Shown one piece after another: positions 11,251-21,959 of a stretch of DNA of 64,000 bases (the stretch's first letter is position 1; each line of letters starts with the position of its first letter). The notes below the pieces were generated by a model that was given only the letters and a program-made list of their open reading frames with translations, had not been told where the DNA came from and searched no databases. The DNA comes from Cinnamomum chago (taxonomy: Eukaryota > Streptophyta > Magnoliopsida > Laurales > Lauraceae). Made by a program: the position numbers and the translations under genes. The stretch spans positions 18,232,001-18,296,000 of the forward strand of contig CP142453.1 of the NCBI GenBank assembly GCA_038049695.1, read 5' to 3'.

Positions 11251-12059
11251 GGTGCCTCCGAGAGAAATATCTTGTGCATTTAGAGCATTAATAAAGGAGT
11301 GAATCAAGGTGGGCTTTATATCCTGATAGTAAATAAGGGTTCATTTCATTCACCTAACCTAACTTTTGCTAGATAGATAGGACTTTAGGAGAATGTCAAT
11401 TGTCAGCAAAAGTCTACATATATGGTACGCTTTTTGCTTGCTTTTTTGTCCGATCGTATCCGTAGCGTATCCGTTCCGTACCGGGCACAGTTTAAAACCC
11501 ATCTGTGCAGGAAGCAAAGTACCGCTACCACAGAGTTCGCAGAGGTGCGGTGACGTTACATCTCAAATGACATAACTGCCCTCATAGGGAAGAGGTTACC
11601 TTGTGAGTTCTGACTGACTTCTGCTTGTGACTTGTGACCTTAGTTCCAGACCCAACCCGGAGACTCAACCTGATAATTTTAACCAAGCCGAGCCAAACGG
11701 GTTCTGACCTATGAGAGAGTGTGCACGTGTACGTGGGAAGAGTTTGCCCATACATGTGGAAATAAAGCTCATTCAAATGGAAAGAAGGTACCATATCCCG
11801 GGATCGAGCCATGAGCACCTAGGTGAGGGACATAGTTGCTAAAGAAGTGGTTCTTAGGCGGCCCTGGTTATGACGGTAATTGGCTAAGCCGGAAGAGGAG
11901 AGAAATTGTGATTCTCGGTTATAGCGCCATGTGTGAGTTACACAAATTATGTTATGAGGATAATATTCAGGCCTCAATCTCTTTTGGTAAGATCAAATCC
12001 AAGTTCAAGTCCTTTGAAGAACATAGATAAATCATTAAATACTGATGTGCTTTAAAAGA
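11251..12059. other. Intergenic, no gene recognised
   Basis: Short open frames exist (for example around 11836-12030) but none shows a family motif, and I do not support them as genes. Confidence 0.5.
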
Positions 12060-12540
12060 TTATGGTTCCGTACGTTTGTTTGTATGAGGGGTGTAGTGGA
12101 ATAAAATTAAGAGTCAAATTAAGATAAAATGAAAAAAGAGGGAGTTGAGAGTTAAGGCACATAATGACAAAAAGTCACTCCTTCCCTTTTTCTTTTTCCG
12201 TTTCATTTAGTGCATTTTAAGAATATCATTTTTGTCATTTAGTGAGGGTCGTTGTCGACCCTCAACATAGAAAATGAAGGTCGACGTCGGCAAAAAAAAA
12301 AAAAAAAATGGTAAAAGAAGTTGATTTTTCTTTATATATTCCTGTTTGGTGTGAGTTAGGCTAAAGTTCCATGTTCGGTCCGCTAGCCGTATAAAGTTTT
12401 TTTTTTCTCTGTAAAATCCTCATAGTTTTTTGTCATTTTATGGCTTTTACTTTGAACTCCCTCCTCCTTTTTCTTTCTCTTGATTTGACCACTAACTTTA
12501 TTCAATTCCGCTCCTCACACAAACTAACATTATAACAGTC
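12060..12540. mobile_element. MITE-like element with long imperfect inverted repeats
   Basis: About 105 bp at the left end (from tggttccgtacgtttgtttg) pair imperfectly with the last 105 bp (…cacacaaactaacattataaca). The centre carries small palindromes around gtcgac. It has no coding capacity. The family is hAT- or PIF-like by end style only. Confidence 0.5.
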
Positions 12541-14407
12541 GCAAAGAATGGAGAAGAAAAATGGACAGGAAGTATGTCTTCCCGCCATATAAAAAGAAAG
12601 ATGGTAAGATAAAATTGGAGGAAAAACCATAAGAGAATCAAATATGATGAACCTCGGCGAAAAGGTTTTTTTACTATAGTTGTTTTTATCTATTTATCGA
12701 AAAGCAACAGACTCTTTAGTAAGAATGAAAAAAGTTAGAACGTGTAACATTTCTCGGTTTGTGAGATATCCTACAGTCATAGGATATCGCATTGTGCGAT
12801 ATCATATAGACCTAGGATATCGCAAAAAAAGAGGGCAAAATTGTAACTTTAGGAGCATCTTTTCTTGTATGAACAGCTTTGCAGGAATTATGTTATTTTT
12901 GACTATTTAAGGGCAATTATCGGACGTAAGAGCAGTTATACGGTTATTATCCCTTTAATTTAATATAGACATATAGATATGCATGGGTGCATTTTGCTGG
13001 TGATTGATGGCCGGGCCATCTCATTCATCCAGCCTGCTCACTCAAAACGTAAGCCACATGATTCTATTAAGGCTCTTATATATATATCCATCCTCGTTGG
13101 AGGAAACAAAAAATTTACAAAGAATTTTTTTTAATTTCCCTCTTGAGTTTTAATTGCATTGTCTAAAGTGCTTCTTTCAAGAGTGGGTCTTTAAGGGCCC
13201 GTTTGTCACTTTACTAGATTAGTAAAAGTCAAGTAAAGCCTCCATATTTCATACAAGGGGTCGCATCAATAGCATTTAAATTCAAAATTCGGGCTTGAAC
13301 AATGAATGATATAGAGCTCCCAATTAAATTTATTCGAAAGCAAATTTCCTTAATCTCTATTGATTCAAGGCTCTTTATTATTATTATTATTTTGAGTTTT
13401 GCATGTACAGTAAACTTTAGTTATGGATAAACTCGCCTTGTGATGAAACATGAGGTATTTCTTTGCACCTTCTCTATACAAAGGGAAGTGACAAAACTTG
13501 ACCATATGTATGCAATTTTGCAATTTCTTTTTTAATTTATGCAATATTGTGCAAAAGTTCTCATCTTGTAGGTTTAAAAAGGGAATATATCTATGCAATA
13601 TCGTAAAGTATATAAATCTCACAGTCAAGGCATTTTAGTCCATAAGAACTGCATGAGTACATGTGGAGAAATTTCTCGACTTTTGTCACTGGCGGTTATC
13701 CATATATGGCTAAGGGATACCTTATAGGCAAAAACCCTTTTTTTTTATATTCTTATAAACTATATTTATCCGATAATGAATGAAAAAGTAATTGATGCTT
13801 TATCACATTGCCTTCACGATGTCAGGCGATTGCTAGACCGACCAGGGATATTAAATCACATGTCATAGAGATTTTCGTCCTGTAACGATGAAACTTAAAA
13901 TCTTTTTATAAAATTAATATATATATATATATATTGAAATTCTATAAAATTTCCTACTTTTCCATCCCCTGAGGGTGTGGCACCCAATTTCCGTCAATAA
14001 ATCCTTCCCAAGTTTTATATTATTTCATACATTATTCTTTATTAGATTTTGTCATATTAAAAAGCTTTATGTTTTATAGCTATTATGCTTTAAAGACCTT
14101 TTTTTTCCATAAGCCTATGAAATTTCATTGAAAAAGAAGAGTGAATAATTAGATACGAAAATACAAAAGCAAATTAATAAACGAAACCTCAACTACAAGA
14201 GTTAAATGATTGATGCCATTAATAACCTCTAAAGCATGGGAAAACATATGGATTTTGGAGTGCCTTCAATTAATCATCTTTATGAAAGCAAGGAGGATCA
14301 CCTTCTTCTTAAACGAAGGAGACTTCTTGGCCGATAAGAAGCCCATGTAAGAATAATGATATCATTTAACCACATTGCATAGCTAAAACTGGAGTTCTAT
14401 TTTGCCA
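12541..14407. other. Intergenic, no gene seen
   Basis: AT-rich sequence with a short (AT)n run near 13918-13935 and a poly-ATT run near 13377-13391. A transposon-end-like gggcccgtttgtcactttactag lies at 13196 without a partner. No coding exon was recognised. Confidence 0.5.
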
Positions 14408-14795
14408 TTTGGGGCATGTTTGTTCGCAAGAGGAACAGAGTAAAAGTGAAGTACCATATTATGCAAAAAGTTAAAGAGGAGTTGGTTGGAATAAAAATAA
14501 AGAGTGAGTTACTTTGCATGTGTTTAGATGGTAAGTGTACAGTACTGAAAAAATAGAAAGGCTTGAAATGAAGAGAATGGAGTAAAAGACACTTTATTCT
14601 ATATCGTGGGAGTAACTCTAAGTAGAGTGAAGAGAAATAAAAGAGGAATCCACATCAGCATACATTTCTACTCCTTTTATCTATTTAGAGCCATCCAAAA
14701 CACATTAAGAAGTAGAGTTTCCTTCACTTGGGGCCAATTCCACTCCCCTTTCACTTCTCTCAGGTGCGACAAACAGGCCAAGGACTTAAAACTAA
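14408..14795. mobile_element. MITE-like element with GGCMTGTTTGT inverted ends
   Basis: The left end ggggcatgtttgttcgcaagagga and the right end (read in reverse) ttggcctgtttgtcgcacctgaga are imperfect inverted repeats. The interior of about 390 bp is non-coding. The ends resemble those of non-autonomous hAT or PIF elements. Confidence 0.45.
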
Positions 14796-15213
14796 GTTTG
14801 GGATTATTCGATTAACCTAATAACCACCTGAACTAGGTCATGGATTAGTCGTTTTATAAGGGACTCAGTTGACTTAATTAGGCCTTGTGGTGAAAGAAAT
14901 ATGGAATCATTGATGAGGTTGAAGTGGGGGTATTGGAGAAGATATTTCTGAGAAAGAAGAGCATTTGGGGTTTAGAAATTGCATGTCCTTTCCATTAAAA
15001 TAATCTTTCGTGTCTTCTCCGTTGCAAATTGCATGAATTTCATCAATGGTTTTCTTACCTAGCACCAATACTACCCATGCCTATGACATATACAATGTGA
15101 TGATCTTTTTTTATTGTCATGCATCTAAGTGGGCTCTTCTAAAAAAAGCCATTTTTGGTATTTCATAGTTAAGCCTTATAAAGCATTTCTCACAGGTTGC
15201 TTTAGACATAGTG
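14796..15213. other. Intergenic, no gene seen
   Basis: Nothing recognisable. Confidence 0.5.
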
Positions 15214-15228
15214 AGAACCACTTTGATA

Positions 15229-15413
15229 TAACCCCAAGGGGTAGCTTAGTTGGCCTAGGACCACGGTTTGCTCCCGGAGATTGTGAGTTCGAAACTCCGC
15301 TATCACACTAGGGCTACAGGGGATTTACCCGGCTTCCCTCTGGGCCCGGAGGGATTAGTCCAGCCCAAAGGGTTGGGAACCCTCCGACAGCAAAAAAAAA
15401 AAAAAAAAAAAAA
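15229..15413 (+). mobile_element. tRNA-derived SINE, family 1, copy 2 (full length)
   Basis: The head has box A (GGTAGCTTAGTTGGCCTAGG) and box B (GAGTTCGAAACTCC), then the family block ggatttacccggcttccct and the 3' region gggttgggaaccctccgacagc, followed by a 22-base A tail. A perfect 14-bp duplication (gaaccactttgata) flanks it at 15215-15228 and 15414-15427. Transcription would be by RNA polymerase III, with mobilisation by a partner LINE. The clean duplication and tail suggest a fairly recent insertion. Confidence 0.92.
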
Positions 15414-15427
15414 GAACCACTTTGATA

Positions 15428-16221
15428 CATGCCAATAATGGAAAAATAGTGTAATGAAAAGGTCTCACTGTGGATATAATTATTTTGGACTCAGAATCAT
15501 CTCATTCAAATCATCATAACTATTAATTTAGGGGTCTTAAAAGATTAATCAGTTTCTTATCTTAACTTTGAACTAATTAAATGCCTTGTTGAGCCCAAGC
15601 ACTTTTGAGCCTAAATCTGAATTGGTTCACCCAATTGGGCCAGGTTGGTATATATTATACAAGTATGTAGCAACAGGGTTGGACTCCGTTGGGTCAAATT
15701 GGTGAAGGCGTCAACCTGAGCCTTACCTGAATTATGTTTGGGTCTGGGTCAACCTTTGTATGATCCAGTGTTAACACACATTTGAATTGGTTCACCAGGA
15801 TGGGTCAGGTTGGCCCTACTTAATTAAGGAAAAAGGGATAAAAGAAAAAATGGTTTTGAATTATGGTCTCTCACTTGTATTTTTTTATCTCATCTTAAAT
15901 TCTTGCAACTCTTGAAAACTAGGGTGTAACTTGGGCTGGGCCAGGACTGAAACAACATGTCCTGGCGACATAAAAGGCCAGTTCAAGCTTTGCCTTCGGC
16001 CTGCTAAAGCCTGTTTTGAATTTGGGCCAGGCTTGAGGGTGAGTCTCCATTACCCAAATTGGCCCATGATATCCAAACCTCCCCACTTTTAAAGTGCCTA
16101 ACCTGGGCTCAGGTTCGGTCTTAACAATTTTGGTACAGCCATCTGGGCCGGAGCCTGCCAAAGTCTATATATATGGTGCGGGACCAGTGCTAATGAAAAA
16201 TTGCATTCTATCAACAAAATC
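15428..16221. other. Intergenic, old repeat fragments
   Basis: Contains degenerate blocks rich in tgggcc / ggccca (about 15590-15830 and 15915-16170), which look like decayed transposon ends. No gene seen. Confidence 0.4.
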
Positions 16222-16643
16222 TAGGGTTGTAAACGGGTTAGTTCCGGTCTGAAACCGTTAAGGAGAAGGTGGCCTAGGACCACGGTTTGCTCCCGGAGGT
16301 TGTGGGTTCGAAACTCCGCTACCACACTAGGGCTACAGGGGATTTACCCGGCTTCCCTCTGGACCCGGAGGGATTAGTCCAGCCCAAAGGGTTGGGAACC
16401 CTCCGATAGCAAAAAAAAAGAAAAGGAGAAGGTGAAACCGATTTCTTAACGTCGCTAAAACCATATACGAGACGGGTCTGAAACCGGGTAGAGAATAATA
16501 ATAATAAAAATATAATTTTTAAATTTTTTTTTCAAACATTAAAATAATATATCGAATCTCGAGTCTGAACTTAAAGTGAAACCGGATTCAAACCAATTTA
16601 CTTATTCGAACCTAAGGACTCAAATCCACCCATTTACATCCCA
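16222..16643. mobile_element. hAT-like MITE (TAGGGTTGTAAAYGGG ends), split by a SINE
   Basis: The left terminus is tagggttgtaaacgggtt and the right end (cccatttacatccc) is its inverted partner. Internal text of the type accggRtctgaaacc is shared with the elements at 29437, 51253 and 52318. It is interrupted at 16272-16422 by a SINE, which is therefore younger. Confidence 0.65.
16272..16422 (+). mobile_element. tRNA-derived SINE, family 1, copy 3 (5' truncated)
   Basis: Nearly identical to copy 2 from ggcctaggaccacgg onward, including box B (GGGTTCGAAACTCC), but lacking the first ~20 bp with box A. A perfect 12-bp target duplication (aaggagaaggtg) flanks it at 16260-16271 and 16423-16434. It inserted into the hAT-like MITE. 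Confidence 0.9.
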
Positions 16644-17307
16644 AACAAAAACCGTAGACTATGCATAGATTAGGAGATCCATTTAGATCTCTAACAAAAA
16701 CCCTAGGCTATGCATAGATTAAGAGAGCCATTTACATCCCTAACAAAAGCCCTAAATTATTTATAGGAAAAAAATTTAGATTGAGAATTGTAGGGCTTTA
16801 CCCTGGATTAGAGGGAGCCCTTCCAGAAATTCTCAGTGGCACAAGGCTGAACCCAGGCCAAAGAGGGGGTTTGGAAATAGTTTTCAACCAGCAATTGACG
16901 CGCCTCGGTTATAACCTCACTAGCTGCGTCATTGCCCCAAGCGCAAAGATACTTTGAAACAGCGACCTCCCTCCTATTTTATCAACTTTCTCTTCTGATC
17001 TCTTCTTCCTTCTCTTTCGATGTGGGACTGAAAAACAATTCTCCCTTTTGTACACACTTGTCATATTCACCAAACTTCAAAAGGGCAGGCAAACCCAGGC
17101 CCTCCATTTCTGGATGATAAAATTCTGTGAATGTGTAAACAATTGAGCATTATTTGTTGGACCGTGTGGTCCTAATCCCACTTTATATTTGGATGTTTAC
17201 ATGACACCACCAGAAGTGTGGGATCCACAACTGGTTGTATGGCTGGATATGACTCATGCATGTTGTTAACTGCTTGCAAGTATGGAGATACCTAGCTAGC
17301 CTACATG
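16644..17307. other. Intergenic, no gene recognised
   Basis: A short direct repeat (ctatgcatagattaggagatccatt, given here only in part: ctatgcatagattaRgaga) occurs at 16659 and 16709. No conserved coding sequence was seen. Confidence 0.45.
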
Positions 17308-17496
17308 AGACGTAGCCCAGTTGGTTGGGAACCCTGTTTCTTATCTTCTTGCTATGGGATTGGGTTCTCATGGGAGTGGGTGTTATTTATTTCAAGGATA
17401 GAGCTTCTCTTTCTTTGTGAGAACATGTGTTATCTCCCGAGCTAGGGATGGTTCTTTAATGGGTCCCAGCCCCCTTAGCTGGGTAATAAAAATAAG
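17308..17496 (+). mobile_element. tRNA-derived SINE, second family
   Basis: Box A is a good match (GTAGCCCAGTTGG near 17312), a weaker box B (gggttctcatggg) follows at about 45 bp, and the 3' end is ccttagctgggtaataaaaa. The layout matches plant SINEs. No convincing target duplication was found, so the ends are approximate. Confidence 0.5.
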
Positions 17497-19397
17497 GTAC
17501 GGATTTTAACATAAGAGAAATGTGATGGATGTGGTTATTGGGATCATATCAACAAGAGATAATCTTAGAATAACTTTATTTATTTTTATCGGGATATTAT
17601 CAACAGATACTATTAAAATATAATTAATTTTGAATTAGATATAATAAATACAATGAGCTAAATATTGTATAAATGGGGGGAAAATAGAAAAAAAAAAGGA
17701 TTATAAGAAGATAGTAGTTTAATACAAGTAAAAAGTTAACTAGTGGTTTCCTGAGCTAATTTCATCTTATTGGATAACCCCTTATGGCCTTATCCTCTTG
17801 CTAACTCAGTCTTCTCTCGTCGCTCCCTTGATCGGCATGAATCCAAATAGGCCGTATAAGAGAAACTTTGAACATAGTTGATGACTAATTATTTTAAGAA
17901 GTTTAAATTATTTGCAATTGTATATATTTTACATTACAACCTGAAAAAAAGTGATAGTTACCGAATACAATGGTTCAGAAAACACTCAAATTACACAAAA
18001 GTAGCGCACTGGGTGATGGTGTGTTGGCATAAGACTTGGGTTTTGCTCCTCAACGTGTTATATGTTGAATAATATAATGGATCTATCCAGATTTACAAAA
18101 TCAACATTTCGATCAATAGCAATTGATAGTTAATTGTACTTATTAAATCTAATCACAAGCGTACCTGATGCCATAAAAAACTGGATGTTGGATGGTCAGG
18201 TAAATACCATGGAGAAAATAGTCAAAACTTAGAAAAAAAAAAGTTCAGAAACTGAAATATACCTTTCTTTTTTAATTTTTATAAAAGGGAATGTTGAAAT
18301 GTACTCTCTGCCAAGGCATGACTAAAGGATGAAATAGGCCAAAAATAATGGAGTGTGGACCAGGGTGATCCTGGTTCGGTACCATGAAACTGAAGTATCA
18401 GTTGTTTGGTGAAAAAAAAGGAGATATCATCCCCAATCATGAAACAACTTGGCCTATGGGGACCATTTGTCCCTACAAGATCTAATCCTACATATTGTCA
18501 CCAGCCTCACTTATTTGAGTTTCTCCCAATTGATCAGGTAAAACCCGTCACACATATTCAAAAATATTTGAAGGTTAGAATTTGGTTAACTTTGAGCCCT
18601 ACCAAATCCTTACCCTACACTACTCAATATATGCGGGGGCCGGGTTCAAGGATGTCAAACTCCCAAGCCCTTTGAAGGCCTACACTTTTTAGGCCCTTAT
18701 CCTACGTACCCTCTTCAGGCCAAGGTCGCGTCTAGGGCATAAAAACAAGAAAACTAGTCTTTAATTTTTCTACAATTCGATCTATCGGGCATCAACATAA
18801 AATAATATTAGTATCATATTATGAATGTATATATATTAATATATATTATTACCACTAATGATATAAATATAATTTTTTTATACATATATATCACCCTGTT
18901 AAATGGGTATTCATGCCTTCCACCCGATTGGACTTGGATCAAGAGTCAATTGCGAATTGGGTCAGGCCATTGGGGTACGTAACCAGGTAATCAAATGTTC
19001 ATTGCTCTTATAATTTTTATAACAAAAGATCACTTTAATTTTTCTTTTATATGAGAATGTACATTATTTTTTACTTAATGAAAAAGAAACTTACATAGTT
19101 ACATCTGCATGGAAATTTAACCATCCAAAGGCTGATGATGCAGAACCATCATACATGTGATGAGATGAACTTCTCAGCTGTTGTTGTCACATACCCACCC
19201 AGTACTCCTATTCATATTTAGCAACCTGTATTCAACACCAAGGCTCACATGTGCTCCTCTTTCATTCATTTTTTGTAATAATGAGATTTCCGTTTCAAGA
19301 TAATTATAGAAACCATGAAACGCCATGATAGCCACTTGAAATTAGAAACTAACACTAAGTGGTGGCAGGAAAAAGCGTCAAGGGGAGTTGCATCTCA

Positions 19398-19403
<6 letters not shown>
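17497..19403. other. Intergenic, no gene seen
   Basis: Low-complexity AT-rich sequence. The stretch nearest 19400 is upstream of MIR394 and may hold its distal promoter. Confidence 0.5.

Positions 19404-19484
<81 letters not shown>
19404..19484. repeat. (GA)n microsatellite, about 80 bp
   Basis: Uninterrupted GA dinucleotides about 300 bp upstream of the MIR394 hairpin. A CT run lies at 19671-19688, closer to the TATA box. Plant promoters often carry GA/CT tracts, but a regulatory role here is only an inference. Confidence 0.9.
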
Positions 19485-19486
<2 letters not shown>

Positions 19487-19710
19487 TTTTGTTGGTGGGT
19501 GTTGGAGACAAGAAAGATTGAATTTTGTAACCGTAACGAGGCTGTGAGAATCATTCTCTTCCTTATTCAATGCCTCAAGAAAACAACGCCCAATGCTACC
19601 ACCTTCATTACTTTCTTCCCATGCCTCTGACTCCTTATAATGGCCTCAGCTCTCCCATCTCCCACTTGCATCTCTCTCTCTCTCTCTCATGACTTCTCCT
19701 TTCAGTTTTT

Positions 19711-19720
19711 TTATATATAG
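19711..19720 (+). promoter_or_regulatory. TATA box of MIR394
   Basis: TTATATATAG is preceded by a CT-rich tract and lies about 90 bp before the mature miR394 position. Such spacing fits a polymerase II start about 30 bp downstream and a short 5' arm of the pri-miRNA. Confidence 0.6.
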
Positions 19721-19780
19721 GCTCTTACAGGTGACAGAGGAAGCAGGAGAAGTGGGTTGTGTGTATCATGTGTGTTTGTC

Positions 19781-19902
19781 AAAGAGTTTCTTACAGAGTT
19801 TATTGGCATTCTGTCCACCTCCAATGAAGAGAAGCAGTAGTGTCTTTAGACTTGTAGATGGAGGTGGGCATACTGCCAAGTGGGCTCTGTTGGCTTCTCT
19901 TT
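19781..19902 (+). ncRNA. MIR394: MIR394 precursor hairpin
   Basis: The 5' arm holds TTGGCATTCTGTCCACCTCC at 19803-19822, which is the conserved plant miR394 sequence. The 3' arm holds AGGTGGGCATACTGCCAAGT at 19862-19881, its star. The two pair with a few G:U or mismatched positions and the usual 2-nt offset, and the stem extends outward through cagag/ctctg (19794-19798 with 19885-19889) to aaagag/ctcttt at 19781 and 19902. The loop is about 35 nt. In other angiosperms miR394 silences the F-box gene LCR and acts in shoot-meristem maintenance, leaf shape and stress responses. A TATA box lies upstream. A miRNA identity with the arm and star both visible is near certain; expression is not shown by sequence. 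Confidence 0.95.
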
Positions 19903-20430
19903 GTAAAACCCATATGATCATGGGATCTCTTAACATGTGTCGTCTTGATCAGGTCTTTTCTTAGCTTTCTTCAGGCAGGAAAGGTGAAAAGGCCATGGAG
20001 GATAAAGCTATCCATCTGATTCAATAGGCTCCCATCTGTCCTATCCCATCATTTCCATGTATGTGATTTTCCCCCCTCTAAAAGTACTCTGCTCTACTTT
20101 TGCCATTGGTCATAGTTGATCAGTCGTTGTTTCATGAATGGGTCACTGAAGGCCTAGTCATTAGAATTTAGAAATCATGTATATTTCTTTCTTCTCTTAT
20201 TTTCTCTCTTTTCTTAACGTGATCTTTTTGATGATCGATTACCTGCTGCAGGGCTTACAATAAGTTCTTGGAAATTAATGCATGTATGCACAGAGAAGGA
20301 GAGATTTCTGGCAAAGAATACTATCTTTCTTTCTTCACTCTCAATCCTCTCTTTCTTCTTCTGTTTAACCGATGAAAACTTAGTAAAGAGTCTATTGCAA
20401 GGCAATGATTTTGTACCTTCTAGGAAATGA
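19903..20430 (+). other. Probable 3' part of the MIR394 transcript and downstream DNA
   Basis: No protein-coding feature was seen. The pri-miRNA end cannot be placed from the sequence. Confidence 0.35.
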
Positions 20431-20496
20431 TGTAGAGAGAGAGAGAGAAATGATGTAGAGAGAGAGAGAGAGAGAGTAAATTCACATTTATCTTAC

Positions 20497-20541
<45 letters not shown>
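20431..20541. repeat. GA microsatellite cluster with short duplicated flanks
   Basis: Three GA runs alternate with aaatgatgtaga (two copies) and gtaaattcacatttatctta (two copies), so the unit microsatellite-plus-flank has been duplicated locally. Confidence 0.8.
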
Positions 20542-20544
<3 letters not shown>

Positions 20545-21959
20545 AATTCACATTTATCTTACATAGCTAATTTAGGATACTATTCCATGGTAGCAACATG
20601 AATGCCTTTTATGTATGCATGTACCCAAAGGCATACAAAGGATTTTTGTTTGAGAGTTGTGGATCCAAAAGTTTCATGTGGATTTTAAAAGCAGATCAAG
20701 AAATTTCATAAGGATTTTGGAAGTGGACCCACATCTGAAGGGGGGACCCCTCCAGAAACATATATGTAGGTCCGCCCCTTGTAGAGGAGATGCTATCTGC
20801 TATATCAAGCATCCGAGGACTAACCTACAAAATCTATCAATCAGGTCAATATCTAAAAAAAATTTAAACCACTCAAAATCACGAACCTCCTCTGTCGTGG
20901 TACTAGGCCAAAATTTTCTGAAATCAGAGTTGGTCCAACTATGAGATTTTTCACATATACAAAGCATCATGAGATCAGAAGACAAACAAGAAAGGGAATG
21001 AAACCAGTTCCAATAACCATGGCCTTCTGACGTTTGAGACTAGCACAGTCTATGACAGTTTCTTGCTTATAGTACATGTGGGCAAGAACAAATGAATGGC
21101 CCACCATTGATAGGCAAGATCAATGATGGCACTTCTGATTGGCATCGAAGGCAAACCCATCGTCATGTAGAGCTGGACGATTGAAATTTTTCAATAGAGG
21201 AGATTGTTGTTCCATTGCGGCCAACAAACTATAGATTTTTGTGGTCGTGGACTGCATGATAAATCGATAGTGAAGATCATTGGAACACCATAAACTCGTT
21301 TGAATGAACGTCATGGGTGGAGACCACGTGTATGGTGGACGTGTGCTGTGAACTATTCTTTGTACCATACCCTTATCTCTGTAGTGGTGGCTAAGTCATT
21401 TCCACAAGTCTCCACAATTTGTCTTCTTCCTAGCATTCTCATCTCCCTGTTGTATTCACTCCATTAGAGAGGTATCTGAGCCCCACTTTTCTCCTTCAAA
21501 CTCTTGCCTAGTTGTCCTCGTCGTCTTCTTCTCTTCTGTTCAGGCTTTATAGTATTCATTGTATAGGTTTTAGTACAGATGAAATAATGATATGATCAAG
21601 GAATGTCCAATGTGATATCAACAACGGTACACCAGGAATTCTTGATAAAAAGGTATGTCATTTACTCCCATTGGATTTATTAGGATGTCATAGGGCGGAG
21701 ATGTTGGCATCTGTGATGGGACCCACTGGTGCTTAATACGGGGTTGAATCCCAATCTTAGAAGACACCCCCTTAGAAGGATACCTTGCCTGCTATTCAAG
21801 TATATAGATCTCAAGCATTGCATATGATAAGGATAATTCTGGATTCTTATCTCTCTCCTCCCAATTCAAATTGATATCTTATCAATTCAGACAAAAAGAC
21901 CCAATTGTTTTTTTATTTTTGGCACCAAACCATTTCTAATGAAGGAGAGAGAGAGAGAG
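20542..21959. other. Intergenic, no gene seen
   Basis: A G-box-like cCACGTGt lies at 21328-21335, without a recognisable gene beside it. A block near 20650-20770 (gtggatccaaaagtttcatgtgg, given in part) resembles other decayed repeats in the window. No coding exon recognised. Confidence 0.45.

Noticed and set aside
14100-14400. Possible LINE reverse-transcriptase remnant on the minus strand
   Set aside because: The translation is full of stops and lacks the expected YADD or endonuclease motifs.
15232-15310. A tRNA gene, because A and B boxes are present
   Set aside because: The sequence does not close into a cloverleaf with an acceptor stem, continues into a SINE body with an A tail, and is flanked by target duplications.
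19315-19630. Open frames rich in Arg-Glu or Leu-Ser repeats
   Set aside because: They are translations of the GA microsatellite upstream of MIR394.
19689-19964. 91-codon plus-strand open frame over the MIR394 hairpin
   Set aside because: It spans the miRNA arms and has no protein similarity; the hairpin explains the conservation.
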